NCBI GenBank assembly: GCA_039566865.1
Contig: CM076943.1
Coordinates: 39,192,663-39,256,662 of the forward strand
Direction: 5' to 3'
Source of the DNA: Aurelia coerulea
Taxonomy: Eukaryota > Cnidaria > Scyphozoa > Semaeostomeae > Ulmaridae
DNA length: 64,000 nt
Under the pieces are notes generated by a model. It saw only the letters and a program-made list of their open reading frames with translations. It ran no database searches and was not told the DNA's origin. Below, piece by piece: positions 21,301 to 33,228 of this stretch (positions are counted from its first letter, which is position 1; every line of letters begins with the position of its first letter). The position numbers and the translations under genes are program-made.

Positions 21301-23984
21301 CCCTTTATTCGGCTTTCAATAAATTGTTGGACAAGGACATGCTTGCGTGATTGTACTAAAGATGGCATGGCGGTGAGGAACTTTTTACCAAGATGCATTG
21401 CGCTCGAATTACGAATCTTAAGCGATTCTATAAAATGCCCCCCCCCCCCCATCCAAACTTTCGAAAATAAAACCAAGAGTGAAGAGGATAGCGAGCTGAG
21501 ACCAGACTTATGACATTTCGTCCCTTGTTTCCCTGCGTTCTTTGATTTCCAGATATCACTTGCTCGGTAGGGACTCATATCATTACTCTTATAAAGTGGG
21601 CCCCCTGTGTCAAAATGGCCTAAACTGGTGAGAGTAATGATATAAGTCCCTATTGATCAAGTGATATCTGCGAATCAAAGAACGCAGGGAAACAAGGGAT
21701 GAAATGTCATAAGTCTAAGCTGAGATGTCAATGACTTTTTCTAATTATGTATCCTATCCTACATATGGGTACATCAAGTGCCACTTTCTCATGAGGGAGG
21801 GGGGCAAGAAAGGCCCTCCCATATTTTCTATGCAACCCTAAAGCCTAATGACGACGCAACTTGCTACACATGATTACCAACAATTAATGATCATAGAAAT
21901 AGCATCATATGCTAATTAGTCGCATGATCTATTGCTAGGCAACGCAAAACAATGAAAATTTGCTGATTTTAGGTCTTCACCTAAAACTTGAAATTTTCAA
22001 CAAAAGTGATCAATAAATAACTTTAAAGTTATTTATATGATACATATCAGTTTTCCTTGATGAGACCTGTTGAAAATCTATTTTTGGAATTTTATTGTTA
22101 TAATAAGGAACTTTTTGACCAAGACGCATTGCGTTATTTCATTGAATTCCTATAGAATTGTTAGAGGTTCGTAATTCGAACACAATTCATCTTGGTAAAC
22201 AGTTCCTCACCGCCATCTATTACAAAACCATAAAGCACATAGATCCTCCACAGCAGCGCACAAATTGGGTGTAATTTTGGGACACCCTGTACACCATCAA
22301 TCACTTTTTAGGATGCTTAATTTAGGCCCCACAAACATAATTCCTTGCAATACACATTTTTCTCAAAAGGAACTAATAGTTTGGGCCACTACTGAAACTT
22401 TCTTAAGATTATCGGACTCTGAGTAACCAGGGTTTCTTACAAGTTCCTTAGAGGTTGCATAACAATCTCCACATTGATTACCTGTGCCCTATCCTATTGA
22501 ACATTAAAAAAAATGTGTTTTAGCCCTAATCCTATCAGACTACCAGGGGGTGTTTTTCCAGCCCCCTGTTGGTATCATCTGCACCACACCAAGAAGAAGC
22601 TCTTTTTCCAAACATGATAAATTGAACTGTAGTTAATAGATCGAAAGGTGGAGTTTGGACTTAAGCCTAGTGTCTCCAAAGTCATAGACATAAAAGGCTA
22701 GTCGGCTAGGCTTTCGCAAACCATGTTTGACCCACTTAAATGCTAATATGCTTGTTAGGTAATGAAATAATTCCTGTTTTTATTTAGAATTCAAACCCTC
22801 GCTATAACAGCTGTGCCATTAAAACGAAAATTAAGCATTGGAGCCAACCAGAAACAAAATATACATTCTGATCACGGAAAATCACAGAAAATAGCATACA
22901 TGGGCCTAAATGACTTGACTTTTTATATCAGCTATAAAATGTTTACCAGTACGAACCTGTACGAACCCTTGGCAGAAACCTTCACCGATACCTAAAGTTT
23001 AGTGTGAAATGAGTTTTAAGACTCTTCTTTCCTCACTTTTTTGTTTGCACCAGGAAAGAAGAAATTTAGGGGTCTCGTGTAGTTCTACTGCTAAAAGTAC
23101 CCCTTGAAAATATGTGCCAAATAAACAAATAAATTGTTGTGGGTTCATAGAACTGATACGCTGTATGACTGTGCAGACTTTTGAGGGTTAATAAAAACAA
23201 ATTATTTAAATCGGATGAATACAACTGGAGAAACAAAAATTCTGAATAGCTCAGAGCATTTTCTCTATGGTGGTATGTTTGAAAGTTTTTGCATTTGTAA
23301 CGTATTTTTCATGAGGATTCTAATTTATGATAGAGAGCCTGTTACGAAATGGTCAAAAAATTTATTTTGAAACTGGCAAGCATGGGATCGGGAGAAGTGC
23401 GCTTAGCCAAAGTAGAGGGCATGTCCTCAAAGAATTTCCTCGCTCCCAGGCCTCGTTAGGTCCCTCGTTGCATTGCTCCTAATTAATTGGTATGAACAGC
23501 TTCCTATACGTTCAATCGGTCTGAAAGATTTAGTCGGTTCTAGGCATGTTGACACCCTCTCCAACAAAATTTGAATGTACGCCCCTGATTTGTCTACCGC
23601 CATTTAAAGAGAGGTGGAAAACACGGTCAGACCACGGGCAGCAAAGGTATTTCAATTCTTGTAGGTGCAAGGGAGAACGTAAAAGCTATATTAAGCCCCT
23701 GGGGGCTTATTTAATTTGAGGCACTCCAGAAGGGGAGCATATATACCATAGCTTTTTAGTTCTTTTACACCATATTTTGCGGATTCAACACACAATTTAA
23801 GAGTGAAAATACACAAATTCGATACAGTTTTATTTCTATTTTCTCAAACCATATCAAAATTAACATGCAATAAATTTTGAACTAACTTGGCAATTTGATT
23901 GCAGAGCTGGATGAAACGCGTCAAAGACGGATGGCGGAAGAAGCAAGGCAAGTTTTGCGAATGAGAAGGCTTCTTGCAGAGTGA
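18301..23984 (+). CDS. Predicted 61-residue basic microprotein, three exons
   Basis: Exons 18301-18350, 21195-21250 and 23905-23984 (50, 56 and 80 bases) join in frame (intron phases 2 and 1) and end in TGA at 23982-23984. Donors are GTAAAG and GTATGT; acceptors are TTTTTTCAAAG and GATTGCAG. Exon 1 starts at tandem ATG ATG. The product has a polar N-terminus with one cysteine, a middle segment KVGTVSQHYKKEADPRQ, and a highly charged C-terminal helix LDETRQRRMAEEARQ followed by VLRMRRLLAE. No signal peptide or membrane segment. The composition looks like a coiled-coil or nucleic-acid/adaptor microprotein, but I do not recognise the family and assign no function. Intron 1 contains a 2.36-kb transposon. 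The middle exon is open in all three frames, so the frame rests on phase agreement. A competing 3' exon is at about 22788-22995. Confidence 0.5.
18629..20988. mobile_element. 2360-bp DNA transposon, 8-bp target duplication ATCAGTTG
   Basis: Terminal inverted repeats start CCCGGCGGGTCAGCTCTA, are perfect for 18 bp and continue with few changes for about 45 bp. ATCAGTTG lies directly outside both ends (18621-18628 and 20989-20996). An 8-bp duplication is typical of hAT, P and some other superfamilies, but the termini are not the usual CAGGG of hAT. The interior contains a hairpin at about 19470-19530 and no frame resembling a transposase, so it is non-autonomous or decayed. It lies in intron 1 of the microprotein model. 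Confidence 0.9.
21504..21716. mobile_element. 213-bp hairpin MITE
   Basis: Two arms of about 95 bp pair nearly completely, with outer ends AGACTTATGACATTTC and its complement and a central loop around GTGGGCCCCCTGTGTC. A related hairpin (GTCATAAGTCT end, CGTTTCCCTGTGCTCTTTGA) lies at 35935-36036. Immediately upstream (21362-21447) is a partial GATGGCGG-type MITE running into a C tract. Confidence 0.75.
22106..22216. mobile_element. Short MITE, GATGGCGG family
   Basis: Inverted arms AAGGAACTTTTTGACCAAGA and the complement of TCTTGGTAAACAGTTCCTCA, ending in CCGCCATCT. Same family as 2196-2355. Confidence 0.6.
22788..22995 (+). other. Possible alternative terminal exon in intron 2 of the microprotein model
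   Basis: A good acceptor (CTGTTTTTATTTAG) precedes about 69 open codons ending in TAA at 22993-22995. It could be joined in phase to another frame of the exon at 21195-21250. The translation is not repeat-like, but no family is recognised, and the joined frame competes with the model ending at 23984. Confidence 0.3.
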
Positions 23985-24130
23985 CCAATGGAAAGGAAAC
24001 CTTAAAAGAAGTCTAAAGAAACACTTATTCGAGACTCAAGTGACTCTGATGAGTAGAAAGTATATGTTCTTTCAACTGCATAGCCAGCCATTCATAACTA
24101 TGGTATACTAACATTCGTTACAAATACATA

Positions 24131-24745
24131 TCGGGTGACCCAGAAAAAAGTGACCCAACGCAATCTGTTATAGAAATAAAAGCAAGTGGGCGATTGAAAT
24201 ATTTTAAACTTCGTTCTGTTACTAAAAGACATGCCTACATTATGAGTATTTTTTGCAATTTTTGTAGGCACAGTATAGTTCCCAAATTAAGGATTTTGAG
24301 AAAAAAGGGCAGGCTTGAAATCATCAAAAAAGTCGTCAAAACAAGGGATCGATTTAAAGCCATTTCAGGTCTTCAAAACAACGAGGAGCGTGTTTCATTT
24401 TGCCTGAGAATATCTTTTAGTGCCTAAGGACTATAAACTTGCTCTGAAGACTTCCTACTGGGTTGCCTATTGCCAGTTTGAAATGAAACACGCTCCTCGT
24501 TGTTTTGAAGATTTGAAATGGCTGTAGATCGATCCCCTGTTTTTGACGACTTTTTGAGGATTTCAGACATGTCCTTTTCCTTGAAATCCTTAATTTTGGA
24601 CATTTACCGAGCTGAAAAAAATTGCGACAAATACTCATAGCATAAGCTAGTCTTTTAGCAACGGAACAACGTTTGAAATATTTCATTCGGCCTCTTAATT
24701 TTCTGTAACAGATTGTGTTGGGTCACTTTTTTCTGGGTCACCCGG
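24131..24745. mobile_element. 615-bp palindromic mariner-like MITE
   Basis: TA on both sides; ends CGGGTGACCCAGAAAAAAG and its complement. The two 300-bp arms pair over almost their full length. A second copy of nearly the same size is at 53192-53808. Frames open in both arms are mirror products and not genes. Confidence 0.85.
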
Positions 24746-24764
24746 TAGCCGTATTCAAATTCTA

Positions 24765-25543
24765 CCGGATGTCTAAAAAATACCCTCTTTTGACCGAACA
24801 AGGGAACAAAACGATGACTATCGGGACGTTTTGACTGCATACCTGTGACATTTTCGATCTTCAACTTAAATGCACTTACGTTGCATTTTAAACCGGAGAT
24901 ATAAGTTCACAAGGTAAAATTTTGGTGTGCACCTGAAACCAGAGGTTTTGAGAATGGGCCTAGCCATGATTTGACGTCACACATTTTGCACAAGAATGCT
25001 CAACTTTGAGCGTTAGTTTTTATTTTTGAAAAGAATTATATACATTAAATCCCTTGAATTGATTCAAATTTTCTTGAAATTACTTTTCTTTTGATGAAAC
25101 GGTCCTTGAATTGTGTTCCAACCCTCGTGTTTTGTATCAAAGACGAGTAAAAGGAGCACATGCATGCTTATATTGGGGATGTGGCACGAATTTATCATTC
25201 TTGTAACATTTTATTATATTTGTTTAATCAGGGCCATGCACATGTCTCTTTTACTCTTTTCAAAACAAAAAACTGAACATTAGGGGCTACACGTGCATTG
25301 GAATATGCCTAAATCACAAATCATGGCTAGGCCCCTTTTCAGAACCTCTGCTTTTGGGTGAGCTGGGAATTTTGACTTTGCAAACTTGTATCTCCGGTGT
25401 TTTGTGTACGATTTCTAAATGCAAGGTTTATACATCTAAGTTGAATATTTATAGATTTAGCTGTGAAGGCGGGGAGCAATGATATTTTATTGTTTTGTTA
25501 CTATCTCCAGTGAAAAGGGGGTACTTTTTTCTGAGACACCCGG
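24765..25543. mobile_element. 779-bp mariner-like MITE, second family
   Basis: TA flanks; ends CCGGATGTCTAAAAAATACC and the complement of AAGTACCCCCTTTT. Internal arms also pair (ACCGGAGATATAAGTT; GGGCCTAGCCATGATTTG). It stands only about 20 bp from the preceding element. Confidence 0.75.
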
Positions 25544-26334
25544 TACTCAGAAATTTGTAAGTCAACCAGGATCGTAAATATTCATGCAGAATATCATGCG
25601 TGGTCTCTACTTGAACGAAAATGCAACTTTCTTATTCAATAATTCTCATTGACACGGAGATATATTTTCATGGAAAAAGCTTATGCATGTGTTTATCACT
25701 GTATTGGAAAATATGCTTCTTTCACCTGATTTTCCTCACAGTTTGCAAGTCTCAGTTAAGAGAGGTTGACTGTTACTCACGTTTTCATAGGGTTTGATGA
25801 AATATCCAATTTAACTCCCAAGCGTTTTTTCTAGCCAAGTAGCAGGTCCTAAGTTTGTTCGCATTCATTTCTAATTAGGAACTTGGCTCTGAACTTTTTT
25901 GAAGTATGGTTTCTAAGCTTTGAACAATTCATTCGGGCTCAATTTCTGGGCATCTCAACGGCAACCCAATTCATAAAGTAAAAATTTCTTGGAAATGAGT
26001 TTCTTTATTTCTATGAATTGTATTTCAGAGCTATAATATGGCTTTCTGAACCCGAATGATTGCAAGAATTAAGAAACTGGTATAATTGAAACAAACTTAT
26101 AATTGTTGAAAGCAAAGTCTCGAATTGAAATAAAATTGCTGCTCGCATTCTTACCATTTTGGAAAAGCTATGATATTAGTTTCTTCATCGAAAGTTCAAC
26201 ATCATGGAAAGGTCTTTTGGCTGTCACTCATCGGTTCAAACGAACTTGTTTTGCAATGTACATTTCTGTCATTATTATATCACAAGCTGAAGATGTCATT
26301 GGAAAGAGTCTCCACGTTTTGAATGTAGTTTCAT
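25544..26334. other. Stretch without recognised features
   Basis: AT-rich intergenic sequence. A 91-codon open frame at 26103-26378 runs into the next transposon and has no protein-like signature. Confidence 0.5.
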
Positions 26335-26342
26335 GTAGTATG

Positions 26343-26957
26343 CAGGGCCGTCGAGAGCCATGTCGGGTCCTGGAGTGATTCATAGGATCGGGCCCAAAGG
26401 GGGATTTGGGGGTGAATCCCCAAGAAAATTTTTACACGGTCAGGCCCTTAAGACTCTTGGAGAATAAGGGAAACGCCCTTTTCAAGAAAACTAGTCAGAA
26501 AAATTGTTCAGATATTCCGTGAAAAAGTAATCAAGAAATTGGTATTGACGGTAAACAATCAAGAGATTGAAGACTCACTCTTACGTGGACTTGCAACAAG
26601 TCTTCCTTTTCGTTCTTAGTAGCTAGCTCCACTGCGCGCTTGTTGCGCCTTCGGCGCGGGTCAGTGGAGCTAGCTACTAAGAACGAAAAGGAAGACTTGT
26701 TGCAAGTCCAACTCTTACGAGATGACTAAGTTTCAAAGGAGGGCACAAACTTTTACGCATAGCAAATGAGAAAATTGTTTTCTTATGACTATGTTTTTAA
26801 GGTAGATAGATAGCCATAAAAAGTTGTTGTAAAGAGATTTTACAGCAATAGTTAATTTATGTGCAACAATATTTTGACGGGCTCCTCCGGAACCCGGGCC
26901 CTATGGGACTCCTATCCCTCCAAATCCCCCCCCCCCCCCCGCCTCTCGACGGTCCTG
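26343..26957. mobile_element. 615-bp hAT-like MITE, 8-bp target duplication GTAGTATG
   Basis: Ends CAGGGCCGTCGAGAG and the complement of CTCTCGACGGTCCTG, with GTAGTATG directly outside each (26335-26342 and 26958-26965). CAGGG ends plus an 8-bp duplication fit hAT. It contains a nested foldback element at 26586-26710 and a long C run near its right end. Confidence 0.9.
26586..26710. mobile_element. 125-bp foldback element nested in the hAT-like MITE, 9-bp duplication
   Basis: ACTCTTACG occurs at 26577-26585 and 26711-26719. The arms, about 48 bp each, are exact complements (TGGACTTGCAACAAGTC outward end, CAGTGGAGCTAGCTACTAAG inner part) around a GC-rich loop with GCGCCTTCGGCGC. Perfect arms imply recent insertion. 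Confidence 0.9.
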
Positions 26958-26965
26958 GTAGTATG

Positions 26966-29839
26966 TATTTGTTGGCATCGTTAATTACTTGTGAGGATCT
27001 GCTGTTGCGTTTATGACTGTTTAGAAGTTACTTCTTTCCATTGAATGAATCAAAGTGCCAGTGATGTGATATATTCTTCTTTCTGAATTCATACTTTGCA
27101 TTGCGCACAAAAAGAATGGCAAAGGAGGGGATGATTAGTTTTTTTCCAAATATATAGCCATGATGTTTAAAATACGAGTCAAGCTTAATCAAAATAATAG
27201 AAAATTATGATTTTGTTCCGTACGTTCAAAGAGGACGCATCTCATGTTTACATCAGAATCTGAGTGCTGCAAAGATAAAATGGCAAATCCGAGAAAAATT
27301 GGGAAGACCTTCAGAGAGAAGAATCCTCTGGAGAAGTTTTATCTGGGATGATTCCTATAATGTCAAACCAGGACGCGTAGGGCTGACCATATTTGATGTT
27401 GCACCAAAATATCCAATAAGTAAAATATCATGCGTCTCTTGAAATAGTATAATGGACAGGGAACCTATCAGTTTCCCTAAAATTTCCTACAAAACAAAAC
27501 AGAATTTCGACTGAATTTCCTACTAATTTCACCTGGGGAAATGGTTGGTCTCCTCAGAATTTCCGACAAAAACTCATAATTTCGCTGGGATTTCCTACTA
27601 AAATCAAGGATCTTACTTGGGGGAAATTTGGCGTTTCACCTCAATTTACCTAAAGGAGCACGAGCAAGTATGGAATTTCCCCAAAGTCTCCCAAAAACAT
27701 GCCCAATATAGACTAAGTTTCCAACTGTTGGAGATGCTAAATCTCACTTGGGAAACTGTGGGTAAAAGTATATTTCCCTTTACCCGTAGTGTACCCGTGG
27801 GGAAACTACGTTGGAAATTCGATGTGTAAAAAGCATTTGTTGTTGGAAACGGAAGGGAAATGACCCGTTTACCTCTAATATACAACGAAAAAACTATGTC
27901 GAAATTCGAACTTTTCTTGCCGTGCTTTACACCGGGGCAATTGTAGCAGCGTTTGCCCCTTACCTGGTCAGCTATTGTTATTTTCCCTTTTCACATCTCA
28001 TAAGCTGTGGAGCTTAAAAGTTTTAACATAGTTTTGATCCGAAATAGATGCCATGTCTGTGATGTGAAAATGAAATTTTTGACTCAAGAGCAAAATCTTT
28101 CAGACATAAATCTACAGTGAAAGCACTTACTCACTTTCGTACTCAAAAAACATGTTTTTCCCCCGGACATGTTGCAAACTTGGCTGAACATTCCTGTATC
28201 TCAAGTCATATGCAGAGAGTTAGAATGAGCATGTTCTGTGCAAAAATCAGAGTTTTTGCACTTTTCTGCAAGGCGTGAGAGTCAGTGTTGCAATTACCCC
28301 GTGTTACAATTGTCCCCTGTCTCCCCTACTCAAAATCTGATAATTTTAAGAAACTTTCAGTACTGGCCCAAATTCTTAGTTTCTTATAAAAAAAAATACG
28401 TGTGTTAGCATATGTTATCCTCCTGGAAGAATGGCCTTACCGTAACTAATGTTCTTGTATTTTCTTGTACTAACGTAGAAGACTTCCCAAGAAGAAATCA
28501 TGAGCTAAAGCATAAGCATGGCATAAATCATGGGGGAATATGTCGCAATTTTAGGCCGCTTTTGAAGGTTACTCGAAGGAACCTTCTCAGAAAAATCCCT
28601 CATATTTTTGGAAATAGTGGCGATTACAGCAAAAAGAATTGCTAAAATTAATTCATCATGTCTGCTATTTAGCAAGATAATAACAAATGATATATTGGAA
28701 AGGCTTCAGGAAAGCCGCGGGAATTTGCAATAAGGAGTAGAGAGATTCCTGTATTGCCTCTTTTTGGAAACTTCAGTAACGTAATAAAGCCTGGTCCAAG
28801 GGTGGAGGGTGCTTAAGTAATCCATGGTACTGGGTTGTACCATTTTCTAGGGTACCTTTTTTACGATTGAATTCGGATTTATGGGTATGATATTTTTAAC
28901 GGGTGGTACTTTCAGGTTCTGAATAGCACAACATCGTACAATATTAATAAAAGCCTAAAAGTATTAATAAACAATGCCAAACCTGGTATGCTTTGTCTTG
29001 TTGTAACGTTCTGCGTCTGAAATATCTTGCAATGCCTCCCTTCAGAAACACCCTGCGAGAATGACGCAAAAGTTCGGAAAAATGTCATATATAGCTTTTG
29101 AGTTGTACAATCTGATCAAATAACATAACGATATTTCAACACACCTGGCAAAAGCCCCTTTAGGCCTTTTACACACCTTCAGTTTGCATGTATACGGTGA
29201 GTTGAAAAAGCACGCAGCGTTTCAAAAATATACTGCTCCTTGAATATCAAAGCAATACTATTGAAAACTGATATGTGTCATTGCCGATATGTGCAGTTAG
29301 ATTCAGTAATTTATCCGGCTTTATTAGTCATTCGTTCCCGTTGATATTGGGGATTTTCGGCAGAAAGTCCCTTTTGAAAACCTGAAAATGTTTGGAAACG
29401 ACAAGCAAAATGTCGCTGTGTTTTCTTCCCTGTGATAATAACACTTACATGCATTAGAATAGGGTGAGCCAGAAAAAAAGGATCCACTTCCGATGGGCCA
29501 GGATAAATCATACACTGGACCAATCTCAAATTTTTTGATTAAACGTTTTGGTCAAGATCCTATGTTATTCTTTATTACTTTTCTCGATATTTTATACTAC
29601 TTATTTACGATTTTTTGAAATCTTTTCGCCAACAGACTGCCCAATAAGATCGAAAAACGGCGGCCAGGTGAATTCCGCAGATCCTGCGGACGCCGCAGAC
29701 GTACGAAAAAATCCGCCAAATACAAAATCAGCGGAATTCATTTTGACCTTAGGTGAAAAAATTGCCGAAAAACAGCGATCAAGTTTTCTGAAGACTGAAC
29801 TTGACAGGACAAAGTGGGTGCTCCTTTAAATGAGTAGGA
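26966..29839. other. Intergenic repeats, no supported gene
   Basis: 27590-28330 is related in inverted orientation to 16676-17400 (TTTCCCTAAAATTTCC, GGGGCAATTGTAGCA, TGTCTCCCCTACTC). 29160-29490 shows remnants of the GGGTGAGYCAG-ended mariner-like family that is complete at 31289-32916. Open frames here are short and overlap on both strands. Confidence 0.45.
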
Positions 29840-30400
29840 AATTGAAAATTGAAAATTGCAAAATCGAGCTGCAAGAATTGTCACCAATAGCAGCTATGAT
29901 GTATCCGCCTCAAATTTGATTAAGGAAGTAAATTGGACAACGGTTACGGAAATGATAAAATGCGAGACAGCTACTATTACATACAAAGCATTGTCAGGTC
30001 TTGCACCCGGATATCTTTCAAACCTTTTCAAGAAAAACTCTGCGCGTGATATCAGTATGAATTTGCAGAATGCCATTGCCGATGTCCTTGTTCCAAGGAT
30101 GAAAACTTGCAATGGGCAGAAAGCGATATCTTTCCGGGGTGCAAAGACTTGGAATGAATTGCCTTTGGATGTGAAACAAGCGCCCTCTCTTAGCATTTTT
30201 AAAAGTAGGCTGAAGAATAATTTGCCTCTCTCAGGCTAACTCTATCATTTTTCATTTATTTTTTTTTTTAGATTGTAAATATAGGTAATTTGTTAGTCAT
30301 TTTTAGTAATATTGTATAGTTTGGCACGGCCCCCTGTAAAGCAATCCTCTCGATTGACGGGGCTACCGTGTAAAAATAATTAAAAATGAAAAATGAAAAT
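29840..30400 (+). pseudogene. 5'-truncated LINE reverse-transcriptase tail
   Basis: Open for over 120 codons to a TAA near 30239. The translation has the C-terminal signature of CR1/L2-type reverse transcriptases (LQNRAARIVTNSSYD, ITYKALSGLAPGYLSNLF, FRGAKTWNELPLDVKQAPS, FKSRLK). A short 3' UTR with GGCACGGCCCCCTGTAAAGC and a terminal AAAAATGA-type tail follows. The open frame has no stop or frameshift, so this copy is younger than the one at 1500-2810, but 5' truncation makes it inactive. Confidence 0.85.
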
Positions 30401-30842
30401 GGATTGTGTCGCACTGTCGCACGAGATGTCCTTTAATTATTGCAAAACTTTAGTATCGTTCTATCATTTCGAAGACTTTCAGTTTTTTATCATATCTTTG
30501 AAATGATAGGCAAGCTTACAGGGAATTAGGTAGTAGGTCTTTGCATCAAAAAGTCCTAAATCTACTCGCTTGTTTGAAATATTTTTTAATTCCCAAAGTA
30601 CACAAACTACAGTAGCTAGCAAGATAAAATCTCGAAGTCTTTGCATCGATAAAAGTTCAAATCTGAACAGAATGACCAATCTCAGCCAGGAAAAATTCTA
30701 GAAGTTATTGAATGTTTTGCAAGAGACTAATGATTTAACCCATCATTGAACTTTTATCAAATTATGAGATTTTCAGTCAAGAGTCGAGTTGTTTGTACCT
30801 TAGTTAGTGTACATTTCAAAACAACGTTTTGGAAGCCCTTTC

Positions 30843-31278
30843 AATGTTTAGACCAAGGACGTTAGGACGACATTATAATCGCCCCCAGCCCAGTTGCAGT
30901 TAATTTCTAATGTTTTGTTTGGAAAACTTGTCTATGTTCTCCTTGGTGGTTTCTTCTTTCATAAATTTCTTAGTTTTGCTTTGTAAACGACAAATATCCC
31001 ATCTTTTCTCAAGTTGAAATAAACTGCATGCTCTGCATACTGTTTCATCTCTTTCGTTATGTATATTGCAAATGTCCGCACGGTCACAAGATCAAACAGT
31101 TCATTTCAACTTGAGAAAAGATGAGATATTTTTCGTTTAGAATGCGAAACCAAGACATTCTGAAGACTTCCAAAACATAAAACCACCATGGAGAACATAG
31201 GAAAGTTTTTCAAACCAAACATTAGAAATTAACTGCAACGGGGCGACTATATTTTCGTCCTAACGACCTTATTTAGAC
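30843..31278. mobile_element. About 435-bp inverted-repeat MITE
   Basis: Arms of about 180-200 bp pair (GTTAGGACGA, TTGCAGTTAATTTCTAATG, TATGTTCTCC). The exact ends are blurred and no target duplication was established. Confidence 0.7.
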
Positions 31279-31288
31279 ATTAACTCTA

Positions 31289-32916
31289 CCGGGTGAGTCA
31301 GAAAAAAGAATCCCCGTTTGGAGGCCCACTGCTCCATGAATATCAAAACAATAATATTGAAAAAAATCTTGTTTTATTTCCAATATGTTCAATTAGGTTC
31401 CGTAATTTACCCGGCCTTAATCGGCCGTTCCTTCCCGTGGATAAGGTTGATATTCTGCAGAAAGCCCCTTCGAAAAACCTGCAAAAACGAATGAAAACAA
31501 TGAGCAAATTTTCCTTCTTAAAATTGATGACACTCACATAAATTCATGTATTTTGTCCTCTTGGGAGAATGGAATCCCCCTGAATAGGTCATCGATACCA
31601 GGGGGGGGGGGGGGGGACTTGTTCATCCTCCTAAGAGGATAGCACGTGCTACAGCGTCCACAAGTCATTGCTGTAAGGCCATTGTAAGGCAGAAATGCTA
31701 TTGAAATTTGTTCATGATTTTGGGCACGTTTTGGAGCATAGGAATCATTCGTCGTACATAACCGATTGCTCGTGGCCCATGGTCGAAACCGCCAAAGCCT
31801 CATTTTCACGGACCAATCAGACGGCTAAAAAGCGAGGGAGACAAAAGAAACCCGTGAAGATTTTCCTAAATTTTACCTACCTTCATAAAACGCACCCAGG
31901 ACAAAAAACTGCTTGAGATTTCCCGAATTTTTTTAAAGCAATCTTCTCTCCAGATGTTTGGGAGTAAAAGTTTGGATGCCAGTTAAAATATCTCCAGGAT
32001 TGGTGGAGTTATGGCCACAAACAAACCGACAAGGCACTGAACCTTGAACAATAGAGATTCTGGCCGGGAGACAATAGTAAGAACAATAGTGATTGTTGTA
32101 AGAACGACCCGAAAACGCCACAATCTGTGTTTTCAATTGTTCTTGCTATTGTCTTTCGCTAAATTTTCTTTTATTGAAGATTCAATGCCTCTACGGTTTC
32201 TATGTGAATTGAAAAAGTCTACAAAGGCTTGTTCGCGCATTTCAAGTCATGTGGCAATACTCTAGGGAAGTTTCTGTATTGCACTACTTTTTACATTCAT
32301 GGCAAAAGTTTGCTCGTTGCGAAATAACTTATAAAATTCAAAAGAGGTTTTATCAAGAGGCTTTATCACCTGACTTGAAGTGGCGTAAACAGGTCTCGAC
32401 AAACCTTCGCCGATTTTGTCCATTGGAGAGGCAATAACTCCGCCAATCCTGAAGATATTTTAACCGGCATCCAAAATTTTACTCCCAAACATCTGGAGAG
32501 TAGATTGCTTTGAAAAAGTTCGGGAAATCTCAAGCAGTTTTTTGTCCTGGTTGCGCTTTATGAAGGTAGGTAAAATTTAGGAAAATCTTCACGGGTTTCA
32601 TTTGTCTCCTTCGCTTTTTAGCCGTCTGATTGGTCCGTGAAAATGAGGCTTTGGCGGTTTCGACCATGGGCCACGAGCAATCGGCTATGTACGACGAATG
32701 ATTCCTATGCTACGTTTTGGTGGTTTTTTGAAGAGGCTTTCTCGAGAAAATCCCTCATAATTTCAGAATAGAGTGGCCGATTTCAGTCAGGTAAATTTTA
32801 TAGTAGATTGGAACATTTCTACCATCCAACTATATATATATATGCCGATATCATTGTCTAAATATCCAGAGAGCTGTGACCGTTCAAACAGGGATTCTTT
32901 TTTCTGACTCACCAGG
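31289..32916. mobile_element. 1.63-kb mariner-like element with long internal inverted arms
   Basis: TA flanks and ends CCGGGTGAGTCAGAAAAAAG / complement of TTTTTTCTGACTCACCAGG. Inside, 31726-32012 pairs with 32420-32728 over about 290 bp, so most of it can fold. A G run of about 16 occurs near 31601. No transposase-like frame was seen. Possibly a composite: a foldback inserted into a mariner-like MITE. Confidence 0.75.
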
Positions 32917-33228
32917 TAGTAGATACCGTCTAACCAATATGATACAGGAAACAAGTGAACAAATAAAAGTTTGCTGAGACTTTCCTTGACTAAAAAGAAT
33001 AGTCCCTTAATCATTTTTGCCAGTTCTGGAATTTCTTAACCTTTTAGTGATCTTTTGAGAGTTGAGTTTTTATAAGCAGTTCCGTATAAAAGGTTTTCGT
33101 AAACTCAAAAGGGAAAATGAAGGAAACTATTCAAAGGTAAGAATATTTTTGAATTTTAATTCATCTTCTCACATAAAACTTTCTAGCTGGAATGCTTCCC
33201 ACCAATTGTTTAATGTCAGCTTTATATA

